Position numbers and translations under genes: made by a program. A stretch of DNA of 37,527 nt from an uncultured Eubacteriales bacterium (GTDB taxonomy: Bacteria > Bacillota > Clostridia > Oscillospirales > Oscillospiraceae): the NCBI GenBank assembly GCA_900316255.1, contig ONCI01000013.1:1-37527 (forward strand), read 5' to 3'. Each line of letters begins with the position of its first letter. Positions within the stretch are counted from its first letter, which is position 1. The notes beneath the pieces are model-generated. The model made no database searches and had not been told where the DNA came from. It worked only from the letters and a program-made list of their open reading frames with translations. Of this stretch, positions 8,094-14,585 are shown one piece after another.

Positions 8094-8429
8094 ATGCCTT
8101 TGCGCCGTTTTTCCGATATACTCCTCTACTTGCGACGCCGTGAGGGTCTATCCCAAGCACAACTTGGAGGGAAGCTCGGGATCGCCAAAAGCACCGTCAG
8201 CATGTACGAGCGCGACGAACGGAAGCCCAGTTTTGAGATGCTGGAGGCCATTGCGGACTTCTTCAATATCAACATGGACACGCTGGTCGGAAACGCAGTC
8301 AAGCCCGCTCCCCAGAAGGAGAACGAGCTTGATGAAGAGTTCATTCGTCTTTGGCGTCAGCTGACGCCGGAGCAGGCTGAACGGGAGCTTGCGTATTTGC
8401 GATCTCTCGCAGACGGGAAAGATATGTAG
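8094..8429 (+). CDS. XRE-family transcriptional regulator
   Basis: 111 aa from the second ATG; the first ATG (8079) overlaps a -10-like TATTAT also found before the next gene. The helix-turn-helix spans residues about 6-60 (FSDILLYLRRREGLSQAQLGGKLGIAKSTVSMYERDERKP...). The C-terminal part (EEFIRLWRQLTPEQAERELAYLRSLAD) is a probable dimerisation helix. These repressors usually bind operators near their own gene or neighbours. Its 3' end overlaps a possible antisense small gene at 8341-8487. Targets are unknown. Confidence 0.85.
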   Translation: MPLRRFSDILLYLRRREGLSQAQLGGKLGIAKSTVSMYERDERKPSFEMLEAIADFFNINMDTLVGNAVKPAPQKENELDEEFIRLWRQLTPEQAERELAYLRSLADGKDM

Positions 8430-8487
8430 TTTTCTCTTCCCGGCTCAACCTCTGGAAGTAAAGTGCGGCGGTTTTCTCTTTCTTCAT
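8341..8487 (-). CDS. Possible 48-aa small protein overlapping the XRE gene
   Basis: MKKEKTAALYFQRLSREEKT begins at an ATG with AGGAGG six bases upstream, a strong signal for a 48-codon frame. The product is a charged helix with an Ala/Pro-rich tail (APVQPAPASADAKDE). About 89 bp overlap the convergent XRE gene. Its LSREEKTTYLSRLREIA stretch resembles the XRE C-terminal LTPEQAERELAYLRSLAD. Coding is supported mainly by the ribosome site, so a chance ORF is possible. Confidence 0.4.
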   Translation of the reverse strand: MKKEKTAALYFQRLSREEKTTYLSRLREIANTQAPVQPAPASADAKDE

Positions 8488-8556
8488 ATCGTCCTCCTGA
8501 TTATCGCCCGAAGCGAAGATACCGTCCACTTTACTTCTTTTTCTTGTCGAATGCCG

Positions 8557-8586
8557 TTGATAATTGTTTACATTCCGTGATATTAT
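8557..8586 (+). promoter_or_regulatory. Predicted promoter of the 81-aa membrane protein
   Basis: TTGATA, 18-base spacer, TATTAT. It includes the 15-bp motif shared with 8067-8081, so the two genes may be co-regulated. Confidence 0.5.
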
Positions 8587-8631
8587 GATTATGCTGTCAA
8601 ACATTTCATTCTTTTCAGGAGGTAATCGCAT

Positions 8632-8877
8632 ATGCTAAAAGCAATCTTCTTTATGGCTGCAAACTGGATCATCGGTCTGATCTACGGCAAAGACAAAGTG
8701 GAAGAGCACAAAGGTATGCAATTTCTATGGACCATGCTGCTGCTATTCTGGATTCTCTCAATCATCGGCGTCTTCACAGCGGGCAATGATCTCGTTTTCC
8801 TCATTGTCAGCATTGTTTACCTAATCGGTCTTCCTGCTGTAATCTATGTCATCTACAAGAAAAGCCGCAAGTCCTGA
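8632..8877 (+). CDS. Small multi-span membrane protein
   Basis: 81 aa, start preceded by AGGAGGTAATCGCAT. Hydrophobic segments are around residues 3-18, 29-48 and 53-74, followed by a positive tail (YKKSRKS). No family was recognised. The neighbours are an XRE regulator with a shared promoter motif and a lipoprotein, suggesting an envelope-related accessory gene group. Confidence 0.65.
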   Translation: MLKAIFFMAANWIIGLIYGKDKVEEHKGMQFLWTMLLLFWILSIIGVFTAGNDLVFLIVSIVYLIGLPAVIYVIYKKSRKS

Positions 8878-8908
8878 TACATTATGGATGAAGTAGCTAA
8901 CCCGTAGG

Positions 8909-8926
8909 GGCCGGGCTTGCCCGGCC
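8909..8926. repeat. GC-rich hairpin between two small genes
   Basis: GGCCGGGC TT GCCCGGCC forms an 8-bp stem. There is no clear T-tract, so it may be a weak terminator or a repeat fragment. Confidence 0.45.
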
Positions 8927-8954
8927 CGCCGTTCTTTAAGTACAGGAGGCCCGT

Positions 8955-9431
8955 ATGAAGAAAACGCTTTCCCTTATTCTCGTTTGCCTGTTTCTGCTTT
9001 CTTTGCCTGCATGCGGTATGTACAGTAAGCAAGATCTGGATGATATCTGGCGCGACGCATACAACGAAGGATATGATGATGGTCTGTCCGCTGGAGAGTT
9101 CCGCTGGACCGACTATGGTCGTGATGAAGGGTATAACGAAGGTCATAAAGACGGTCAAACAGAAGGTTATGATGATGGTTATTACGACGGCCGCTCGGAT
9201 GGCTATACCGAAGGGTATCGCGATGCCTCGAACGAATCGATGGATATGGAATGTGCCGCGACAGATTATGCGTGTGAGCAAGGCGGCATGCACCCTGAAG
9301 AGGCCATGTGTGTTGTCTACGACTTTGAGAACCAGACCACACTATATTATGATACCATTCCAACCGTAGATGATTACATCACAGCTGTCCACTCCCTTTA
9401 CTGCTTTTATGAATACTATTACTCCAACTGA
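8955..9431 (+). CDS. Lipoprotein with GYxDG/EGYxDG repeats
   Basis: 158 aa, start preceded by AGGAGG. The signal peptide MKKTLSLILVCLFLLS ends in the lipobox LPAC, so the mature protein would begin at Cys20 and be membrane-anchored outside the cell. Residues about 35-95 hold roughly six degenerate GY-[DN]-[DE]-G steps (EGYDDG, EGYNEG, EGYDDG, DGYYDG, DGYTEG), regularly spaced Asp/Glu/Gly/Tyr. The C-terminal half is Tyr-rich (LYYDTIPTVDDY, CFYEYYYSN) with cysteines. Such acidic glycine-tyrosine repeats occur in surface and glycine-zipper-like proteins; the function here is unknown. Confidence 0.7.
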   Translation: MKKTLSLILVCLFLLSLPACGMYSKQDLDDIWRDAYNEGYDDGLSAGEFRWTDYGRDEGYNEGHKDGQTEGYDDGYYDGRSDGYTEGYRDASNESMDMECAATDYACEQGGMHPEEAMCVVYDFENQTTLYYDTIPTVDDYITAVHSLYCFYEYYYSN

Positions 9432-9477
9432 AAGTAGGAGCGGCTATCAGCCGCCCGCTCCCCTCGTCCCCCGTCTG

Positions 9478-9540
9478 TGCTTCCCCCAGCGGTGGAGGCT
9501 CCCGCGAATCGGGTGGTGAGGGAGAGCCCCGCCCCCCCTC
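9478..9540. repeat. Hairpin repeat related to the one at 6107
   Basis: It shares TGCTTCCCCCAGCGG and GGTGAGGGAGA with the repeat starting at about 6107. It is a partial copy with no coding content. Confidence 0.5.
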
Positions 9541-9546
9541 ACTGGC

Positions 9547-9588
9547 GCAACAGACTCGTCCCGGATCTCTCCAGGGCGAGTCTGTTGC
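9547..9588 (-). terminator. Hairpin terminating the TAC operon
   Basis: Arms GCAACAGACTCG and CGAGTCTGTTGC are perfect over 12 bp, enclosing a loop of about 18 bases. It lies 8 bases beyond the SecB-like stop codon. The T-tract is weak. Confidence 0.55.
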
Positions 9589-9595
9589 ATTAGAT

Positions 9596-9976
9596 TCAGT
9601 CTGTGAACATCTCCGCCGGATCCATGAGCGGCAGAATAATCGGAGAAGCGAGAGCGGTCGTGGTCAGGTTCGTGACCATGGTTCTTGCATACGGAAGAAT
9701 AGCACGCACGGCTTGGTACTTGAGGTATTCTTTGATTTGCTCTTCCGGAGTGTCATCGATGGTAAAAGCTCCGGTAATATCCACCGTGATATCGATGGGG
9801 AAGGCATTCTCTTCCGTATTTTTCAGTTCAACGATCAGCCGCACGAAACCGGTATTTCCGCTCTCGACCCAATAGTTCCTGGTGAATTTGGGGACAACAG
9901 AAAACTCCCCGTCTTCCAGGTAATTATTCTTGATGCTCAGTTCATTGATGATGATTTGAAATCTGATGTTTGCCAT
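9596..9976 (-). CDS. SecB-like chaperone of a toxin-antitoxin-chaperone (TAC) module
   Basis: 126 aa, close to SecB length. The C-terminal two thirds match the SecB pattern: VDITGAFTIDD, then KYQAVRAILPYARTMVTNLT, then PIILPLMDPAEMF, compared with the ILFPYAR...LAPVNFDALF end of proteobacterial SecB. Start has AAAGGAG nine bases upstream. It is the last gene of a toxin-antitoxin-chaperone operon, 12 bp after the antitoxin stop. In known TAC systems (for example Mycobacterium tuberculosis HigBA1 with Rv1957), a SecB-like protein binds the antitoxin tail, protects it from proteolysis and aids its folding. Gram-positive bacteria usually lack housekeeping SecB, so the solitary module role is favoured over export. 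Confidence 0.82.
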   Translation of the reverse strand: MANIRFQIIINELSIKNNYLEDGEFSVVPKFTRNYWVESGNTGFVRLIVELKNTEENAFPIDITVDITGAFTIDDTPEEQIKEYLKYQAVRAILPYARTMVTNLTTTALASPIILPLMDPAEMFTD

Positions 9977-9988
9977 AGTCTTTCTCCT

Positions 9989-10378
9989 TTATGCCGGTGC
10001 CAAAATGCCGGGATAGCTTCTGTATCGGTAAACATACGGCTGAGTCCTGTAACTCGTGCTCTGTCTCGTGTCGATCGTGGCGCTGCCGCGGATCTCCGCG
10101 ATTTTCTGCACGTCGATCCGCATTTCCAGCGCCTTTGCCACCTTCAGAACGGTATCGAGCCGCGGCATGGTCTGTGCGGCTTCCAGTCTGGCGATTGCTG
10201 CCTGCTTCATCCCGCACATCTCAGCAAGCTGCTGCTGTGTGAGTCCTCTCCGGATTCTTTCATCGCTCAGCTTTTTGATGATATCTGCGGTTTCCTCTGC
10301 GAGCTCCATCACTTTCTTCTGCTCTTCACCATCCAGTTTGAGTTCTTCCCAAACCGCATCAAAGCTGTTGTTGTTCAT
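9989..10378 (-). CDS. HigA-like XRE antitoxin with aromatic C-terminal tail
   Basis: 129 aa, start preceded by AGGAGGAGG. The HTH lies at residues about 35-90 (IKKLSDERIRRGLTQQQLAE, AAIARLEAAQTMPRLDTVL). After the HTH is an extra tail of about 35 residues ending SYRTQPYVYRYRSYPGILAPA, rich in Tyr and hydrophobic residues. In TAC antitoxins the segment after the HTH is the chaperone-addiction (ChAD) region, and this tail is the natural candidate. The gene overlaps the toxin gene by 20 bp and precedes the SecB-like gene. It probably neutralises the toxin and represses the operon promoter through the palindrome near 10756. Confidence 0.85.
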   Translation of the reverse strand: MNNNSFDAVWEELKLDGEEQKKVMELAEETADIIKKLSDERIRRGLTQQQLAEMCGMKQAAIARLEAAQTMPRLDTVLKVAKALEMRIDVQKIAEIRGSATIDTRQSTSYRTQPYVYRYRSYPGILAPA

Positions 10379-10733
10379 CCTTGTGCCTCCTCCTGTATTC
10401 TTTCATTTCCTTGATAGCTTTATCAATTTCACTGGGCGGAGCCTTCTGCCCCTGCTTCTTAAAGGCATGCAACAGAACAAACTTCTTTCCGGTAAAGTGG
10501 AAAAAGAAGACTCTGCTCCCGCCAGGGCGCAATTCCCATATGCCATCCGGCGATTCTTTTCGGATCGTATGCGGGAATACACTATTCACGTTCATCCCGT
10601 GATCCTTCAGACGGCCTACAAACAACCTGATTCTTTCAAGCTCTTCCGTATTATTACTATCCCGGAGTAGCTTAATGTATTCCTCTACAGGCCGTTTGCC
10701 ATTCGCTTTCTGGTACATCTCTACTTCGTACAT
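10359..10733 (-). CDS. HigB/RelE-superfamily toxin (Gp49-like)
   Basis: 124 aa. The core DGIWELRPGGSRVFFFHFTGKKFVLLHAFKKQGQKAPPSEI matches the Gp49/HigB fold, with conserved basic residues (R69, R74, K84, K92, K93, K97) of the type used for ribosome-dependent mRNA cleavage. Start has AGGAG about nine bases upstream. It is first in the operon, the toxin-first order typical of HigBA. By family it would halt translation when the antitoxin is degraded. No frame break is seen, so it appears intact. Confidence 0.87.
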   Translation of the reverse strand: MYEVEMYQKANGKRPVEEYIKLLRDSNNTEELERIRLFVGRLKDHGMNVNSVFPHTIRKESPDGIWELRPGGSRVFFFHFTGKKFVLLHAFKKQGQKAPPSEIDKAIKEMKEYRRRHKDEQQQL

Positions 10734-10755
10734 ACTGTTCTATCTCCTGAGCCGT

Positions 10756-10809
10756 ATAACGAATTTGTTATTTTTTCTATATTCTATCTTTGTTTTGAGA
10801 GATTGTCAA
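10756..10809 (-). promoter_or_regulatory. TAC operon promoter with palindromic operator
   Basis: On the minus strand TTGACA (10804-10809), a 17-base spacer and TAGAAT (10781-10786). Ten bases downstream is ATAAC-GAATTT-GTTAT (10756-10771), an inverted repeat positioned to block transcription, as expected for an HTH antitoxin operator. Confidence 0.7.
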
Positions 10810-10853
10810 GCAAGAAATCATCTTTTTCCATCCCCCCGAAAGGAGGTGCCCCT

Positions 10854-10931
10854 ATGCGCACCGCTGCTGCCTATCTCCGTGTGTCCACTGAGAAGCGGGA
10901 TGAATACAGCCTTGACTCCCAGCTGAAGCTA
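10854..10931 (+). pseudogene. Truncated 5' end of a serine site-specific recombinase
   Basis: The ATG has AAAGGAGGTGCCCCT upstream. It reads MRTAAAYLRVSTEKRDEYSL then DSQLKL, the N-terminus of large serine recombinases with the catalytic Ser in the YLRVSTE motif. After about 26 codons homology stops abruptly and the frame continues as unrelated residues. The rest of the roughly 500-residue enzyme is absent, so this is the stump of a lost integrative element. Confidence 0.75.
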
Positions 10932-10988
10932 CCGTCTCGTTTTCCACTTTCTCGGCTTCCGGCTGGCGGGAGGAAATTGCTCGAAAAT

Positions 10989-11045
10989 AAAGCAAAATCC
11001 GAACCCATCTCCAACCCGGAAGATGTGGTTCAGATTTATTTGCTT
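10989..11045 (-). terminator. Long imperfect hairpin after the tRNA-Glu-tail element
   Basis: Arms AAAGCAAA...GAACCCATCTCC and GGAAGATGTGGTTC...TTTGCTTT pair imperfectly over about 22 bp. It abuts the tRNA-Glu tail copy, as terminators abut the real tRNA genes. It may end transcription from the MFS operon. Confidence 0.5.
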
Positions 11046-11125
11046 TGGTGACCCGTACGGGACTCCCGCTGCGGGCGGGAAGGGGCGCGGCCCTGACCTG
11101 CCACTGGCAGAGAGGCGGATACCCC
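11046..11125 (-). repeat. tRNA-Glu-tail repeat element, copy 1
   Basis: On the minus strand it contains GTGGCAGGTCAGGGCCGCG, CCCGCCCGCAGCGGG, and ends in GAGTCCCGTACGGGTCACCA, the last 20 bases of the tRNA-Glu gene at 14261-14335. The rest of the tRNA is missing. It resembles the elements at 14004, 14710 and 14859. The stretch 11126-11350 shows no gene. Confidence 0.65.
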
Positions 11126-11350
11126 ATGCAAAAAAGACAGCCCTACCTTAGCGACCCGCGCATAAGACGGGTTTCCGGTTTTGCAGTGTCCCGATCCGGA
11201 GCGCCACCGCTTTTGCCATTTCCGGCTTTTGGGATCGTCCCAGACCCTGAGGATCGCACAAGAGCGAACTGCGCGTTTTCACGCTTCCGATGATTCACAA
11301 TTTTATGAAACAGGAATTCCTGTTGAGGAAAGGGAAATACGGTGCATCGT

Positions 11351-12652
11351 CTATAATGTTTTGACATGCCTGTTTGTCAAAAGCAGGACTGCTGTGATCG
11401 TGAACCCTGCCGCGCAGATGACAAGAAGCACTGTGCTGCCGAAAGCCTGAAGCGCCGCTCCCGCCAATACGGAGGCGATCGGGATCATTCCCTGTGAACC
11501 TACGCTTATGATGCTGCCGATCTTGCTGAGCTTGTTTTTTTCCACCCTGCGCTGGACGGTAGTGTTGAGAGGAATGTTGATGAAGGAGAGGAGGAAACCA
11601 ATTGCGAGGCATCCTGCACCGAAAACCAGCAAAAAGGCGTTCAAGGAGACGCCTGAGGCCACCAGCCGCCAGTATCCGATCGCCAGGGCAATCATCACGC
11701 CCGAAAAGACGCACAGCCTTTTGGCAACCTTCAGACCGCATTTCTCCTCCTGCTCTCTGGAGCTCATCATCGCCGCTCCGATCAGGGAACTGACGCCTAC
11801 GCATACGCTGAATACGGATGACCACAGTTCCGGTTTCAGAACGCTGTCGAACAGATAAGCCGGGGCAGATGCCAGGTCCGTCTTGATGAAATAGGGAATG
11901 AAATTACCGGTCACAGGCGTGAAGAAAAAGTTGATGAACAGCGCTGCTCCAATGATGGCCATGATGGCTTTCTGGCCTTTCAGATACAGTATGCCCTCTT
12001 TCATGTCTGAAACCGCGAGACGCAGCGTCATCGGTTCCGCAGAAGACGTGTGATCATAGCGGATCAGCATTTCCGAGATTCCGGAGGCTATAAAGCATGC
12101 GCCTACCGCCAGAAAAAGTACTTTTAAAGGCAGCACCGCGTACAGAACGCCGGCCAGGACGACACCCAGGATCGACTCCATGGAGTTCTTGACTGAAAAG
12201 TACGCATTCGCCTGCTGTAATTGCTGCGGCTCTACGAGATTCGGCAGCATTGCTCCGGCGGCGGGATTAAAGATGCCGCTGACCACATTGCCCATGATGC
12301 CGAGGATGAACAGGATCGCGATATGCGCTTTCGGCGATGGCAGGATCATCATAAACACTGTGGCAAGAATGATCAGCCCGCCCTTGACGGTATCACAGAC
12401 ATACATGATCTTTGCCTTGTTGAAACGGTCCCCAAGAACGCCGCCGACAGGTGTGAAAAGCAGCAGCGCAACGCCGCAAAGGGCAAGATACAAACCTTGC
12501 AGGAAGGCGTTGTTTCCGCTGACCTCCAGAATATAAAAGCCAACAGCGAAGCTGTACAGAAGCGCGCCCAATTCCGAGACCAGAGCTCCGAAAAAGACCA
12601 GTCGGTAGTTTCTGCTCGCAAATACGTTGATCGCTTTCTTTTCATCGTTCAT
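11351..12652 (-). CDS. MFS efflux transporter (MFS_3/MefA-like)
   Basis: 433 aa with about 12 hydrophobic segments. N-terminal FASRNYRLVFFGALVSELG and GGVLGDRFNKAK (the loop 2-3 motif) fit the macrolide-efflux-like MFS_3 group of proton-driven exporters. The start chosen is ATG 12652, with AAGGAG upstream, overlapping the stop region of the XRE-TPR gene by 11 bp; a longer frame begins inside that gene but is unlikely. Being co-transcribed with the XRE-TPR regulator suggests regulated export of a drug or small molecule; the substrate is unknown. The gene pair is bracketed by tRNA-Glu-tail copies. Confidence 0.82.
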   Translation of the reverse strand: MNDEKKAINVFASRNYRLVFFGALVSELGALLYSFAVGFYILEVSGNNAFLQGLYLALCGVALLLFTPVGGVLGDRFNKAKIMYVCDTVKGGLIILATVFMMILPSPKAHIAILFILGIMGNVVSGIFNPAAGAMLPNLVEPQQLQQANAYFSVKNSMESILGVVLAGVLYAVLPLKVLFLAVGACFIASGISEMLIRYDHTSSAEPMTLRLAVSDMKEGILYLKGQKAIMAIIGAALFINFFFTPVTGNFIPYFIKTDLASAPAYLFDSVLKPELWSSVFSVCVGVSSLIGAAMMSSREQEEKCGLKVAKRLCVFSGVMIALAIGYWRLVASGVSLNAFLLVFGAGCLAIGFLLSFINIPLNTTVQRRVEKNKLSKIGSIISVGSQGMIPIASVLAGAALQAFGSTVLLVICAAGFTITAVLLLTNRHVKTL

Positions 12653-13718
12653 CAGCGGCCAACTCCTTCCAGATCCCTGACAGTTCCTGATTTCCCAGCA
12701 AGGCCAGGACCGTCTCGATGCTCTCCGCCGCCGTCGCGCCAAGCGCATCATTCAAAATGACATCCGTCCGGCGCATGGGATAGCGAAGTGTCCGGATCCC
12801 ATAATCCGGCGTTGCGTCGAACTTCCGGACGGCGGCAAGGACAGCGCGCATAAAACCCTCTGCTTCTTCCGGCTGTCCTCCCAGTGTATGGATATAGGCC
12901 ATCACGGTATACATGCATGCCATGATCTTATCGGCAAAATCTGCTTTTTCTCCCTCCTTGAAGGACTCCAGATACGCGATCAGTCCGGACAGCATTCGCT
13001 TTGCGTCTGCGTATTCCCTGCGGGAGGATAAAACCAGCGCATATCCGATAACGGAATCCACGAGACCGAGTGTGTGGAGCAGTAAAGCTTCGGCGAGAAA
13101 CGGCTCCGCCTCTTCGTGCTTTTTCGGATCCAGCGCCAGCACCATGCCGATCGCATCGCTGTATACACCTCCCACATTATTTTTCTTCAACAGCTCAATG
13201 CACTTTTCGCCTTCACCAAGAAGCATCCAGGCACTCGCCATTTCACCGCTGATCGTCTGCTCGCCGATCTTTGGATCGTGATTCTGCGAAATCAGAAGCT
13301 TTGCCTGCTCATATAATTCCAGGGCTCTTCTGGTTTCAGCGTGGTTTTTGCTGCCGACGCCAAAGAAAGCGTATACCTGAGCGCAGTCATGGACAACTTC
13401 AAAGGAGTTCGGAAACTTTTTGAGCGCCTTTTCCGCTTCGACCAGCGCCTCGGGATCCCTGACCCGGCAGTATTCACGAATTCTCTCTTCCATGGCGGCA
13501 CTATGATTGTCCTTCACTCGGTAGCCCAGAAGAACATCCATTGAGATGTCAAAAAAGTCTGCGATTTCAACAAGCATGCTGAGTTCAGGCGTTGTTTGAC
13601 CCGTTTCCCATTTGTATACTGAGCCGACGGTTACACCCATGGCTTCAGCAAACTGCTCCTGAGTCAAGCGCCGTTCTTTCCGAAATGCGCGGATATTCTC
13701 TGCAAGTGTCAGTTTCAT
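12642..13718 (-). CDS. XRE regulator with TPR-like sensor domain
   Basis: 358 aa from the ATG preceded by GGAGGT; an ATG at 13742 is in frame but lacks a ribosome site. The HTH is at residues 1-60 (LAENIRAFRKERRLTQEQFAE, VGSVYKWETGQTTPELSML). The rest is helical with TPR-like repeats (about 75-300; AETRRALELYEQAKLL, EEAEPFLAEALLL, PEEAEGFMRAVLAAVRKF). Similar XRE-TPR proteins sense peptides or metabolites. It is followed directly by the MFS gene, so it probably controls that exporter. A TATAAT-like -10 lies upstream at about 13756, but no good -35 was seen. Confidence 0.8.
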   Translation of the reverse strand: MKLTLAENIRAFRKERRLTQEQFAEAMGVTVGSVYKWETGQTTPELSMLVEIADFFDISMDVLLGYRVKDNHSAAMEERIREYCRVRDPEALVEAEKALKKFPNSFEVVHDCAQVYAFFGVGSKNHAETRRALELYEQAKLLISQNHDPKIGEQTISGEMASAWMLLGEGEKCIELLKKNNVGGVYSDAIGMVLALDPKKHEEAEPFLAEALLLHTLGLVDSVIGYALVLSSRREYADAKRMLSGLIAYLESFKEGEKADFADKIMACMYTVMAYIHTLGGQPEEAEGFMRAVLAAVRKFDATPDYGIRTLRYPMRRTDVILNDALGATAAESIETVLALLGNQELSGIWKELAADER

Positions 13719-13872
13719 TCCAGTGACCTCCGGAATCATCATGATCTGCGTTTATTATACGTCGACAGACACCGGAAGGGAAGACAATTCCAATACTGAT
13801 AATAAAGATTTTTTACATATTGACAGTATGGGTTTTCTGCGGCTCGTCCGCATGATCCGGGGAAGAACAGTC

Positions 13873-13913
13873 AAAAAACGGACTGCTGCAATCAATACAT
13901 CAATCCGTTTTTT
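13873..13913. terminator. Hairpin with T-tracts on both strands
   Basis: AAAAAACGGA pairs with TCCGTTTTTT around a 21-base loop. It lies in the gene-free stretch 13719-14260, where otherwise only repeats are seen. Confidence 0.4.
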
Positions 13914-14003
13914 GCTTGCCGGTCGTGTCAGACAGATGTCTGAATCAGCTTTTGTTTCAAATCTTTCTTACGAGTCTCGGCCCTTTGGTGAAGCCGGTAT
14001 TAT

Positions 14004-14100
14004 TGGTGACCCGTACGGGCGAAGGGCTCCCCGCCTGCGGGCGGGAAGGGGAGGCTCTGACATGCCGCCGGCAGGGGGCGAATACCCGTACGGGACTCGC
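14004..14100 (-). repeat. tRNA-Glu-tail repeat element, copy 2
   Basis: On the minus strand the unit starts GCGAGTCCCGTACGGG, contains GGCGGCATGTCAGAGCC and CCCGCCCGCAGGCGGGG, and ends CCCGTACGGGTCACCA. The ends duplicate the T-arm/acceptor part of tRNA-Glu, as if the internal sequence had been inserted into it with CCCGTACGGG duplicated. Confidence 0.65.
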
Positions 14101-14105
14101 TTGCA

Positions 14106-14140
14106 TTTCGTTTTCCCTTGCGGGGGAAGGGAAAACGAAA
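14106..14140. terminator. Perfect 14-bp hairpin between tRNA-Glu-tail units
   Basis: TTTCGTTTTCCCTT pairs exactly with AAGGGAAAACGAAA across a short loop. It sits next to a tRNA-tail element. Two more inverted repeats, ACCGGTGTGCGCACCGGT (about 14152) and GAAGCCGCC/GGCGGCTTC (about 14174), follow to 14194, then another reversed T-arm fragment at about 14203-14216. Confidence 0.55.
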
Positions 14141-14222
14141 TTAAGGTATTCACCGGTGTGCGCACCGGTTCATGAAGCCGCCCCCGGCGGCTTCGGACAT
14201 GATTCGAGTCCCGTACAGATGC

Positions 14223-14260
14223 AAAACAAGAGGCCCCGCCTTTGGCGGAGCCTCTTGTTT
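14223..14260 (-). terminator. tRNA-Glu terminator
   Basis: AAAACAAGAGGC...GCCTCTTGTTTT directly follows the tRNA-Glu CCA end on the minus strand; stem about 17 bp with one mismatch and terminal T residues. Confidence 0.7.
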
Positions 14261-14335
14261 TGGTGACCCGTACGGGACTCGAACCCATGTTACCGCCGTG
14301 AAAGGGCGGTGTCTTAACCACTTGACCAACGGGCC
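14261..14335 (-). tRNA. tRNA-Glu (UUC)
   Basis: 75 nt with encoded CCA. Acceptor GGCCCGT pairs with ACGGGTC (one G-T); the anticodon arm CCGCC-CTTTCAC-GGCGG gives UUC; the T-loop is GGTTCGAGTCC. It is second in a two-tRNA unit with tRNA-Met. Its 3' end is copied in the repeat elements at 11046 and 14004. Confidence 0.93.
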
Positions 14336-14374
14336 TTATGAGAAAGGCGCAGGCGGATAGGTCTGCGCCTTTTT

Positions 14375-14451
14375 TGGTAGCGGCACCTGGATTCGAACCG
14401 GGGACACTTCGGGTATGAACCGAATGCTCTGGCCAACTGAGCTATGCCGCC
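14375..14451 (-). tRNA. tRNA-Met (CAU), elongator type
   Basis: 77 nt with encoded CCA. Acceptor GGCGGCA pairs with TGCCGCT; the anticodon arm TTCGG-TTCATAC-CCGAA gives CAU. The sequence resembles elongator tRNA-Met of Firmicutes. A CAU anticodon can also be tRNA-Ile2 after lysidine modification, which is less likely here. A small hairpin (GGCGCAG/CTGCGCC) separates it from tRNA-Glu. Confidence 0.9.
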
Positions 14452-14476
14452 ATATGCTGCCGAAACAGCATTAAGG

Positions 14477-14505
14477 ATTCTACCAGAGGAACTCCAAAAT
14501 GTCAA
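14477..14505 (-). promoter_or_regulatory. Promoter of the tRNA-Met/tRNA-Glu unit
   Basis: Minus strand TTGACA, 17-base spacer, TAGAAT, ending 26 bases before tRNA-Met. Confidence 0.75.
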
Positions 14506-14536
14506 CTCCTTTTTTGAAAAAAAGAAAAAATTCCTC

Positions 14537-14565
14537 TTGCAATATGAAAAGGGATGTGCTATTAT
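14537..14565 (+). promoter_or_regulatory. Promoter of tRNA-Val
   Basis: TTGCAA, 17-base spacer, TATTAT, ending 21 bases before tRNA-Val; divergent from the tRNA-Met promoter. Confidence 0.7.
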
Positions 14566-14585
14566 ATACAAGCTTCCGAAAAAAC

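Noticed and set aside
11126-11350. Short frames in the gap downstream of the MFS gene
   Set aside because: No ribosome site or protein-like composition; only a 12-bp palindrome (CAGGAATTCCTG) was seen.
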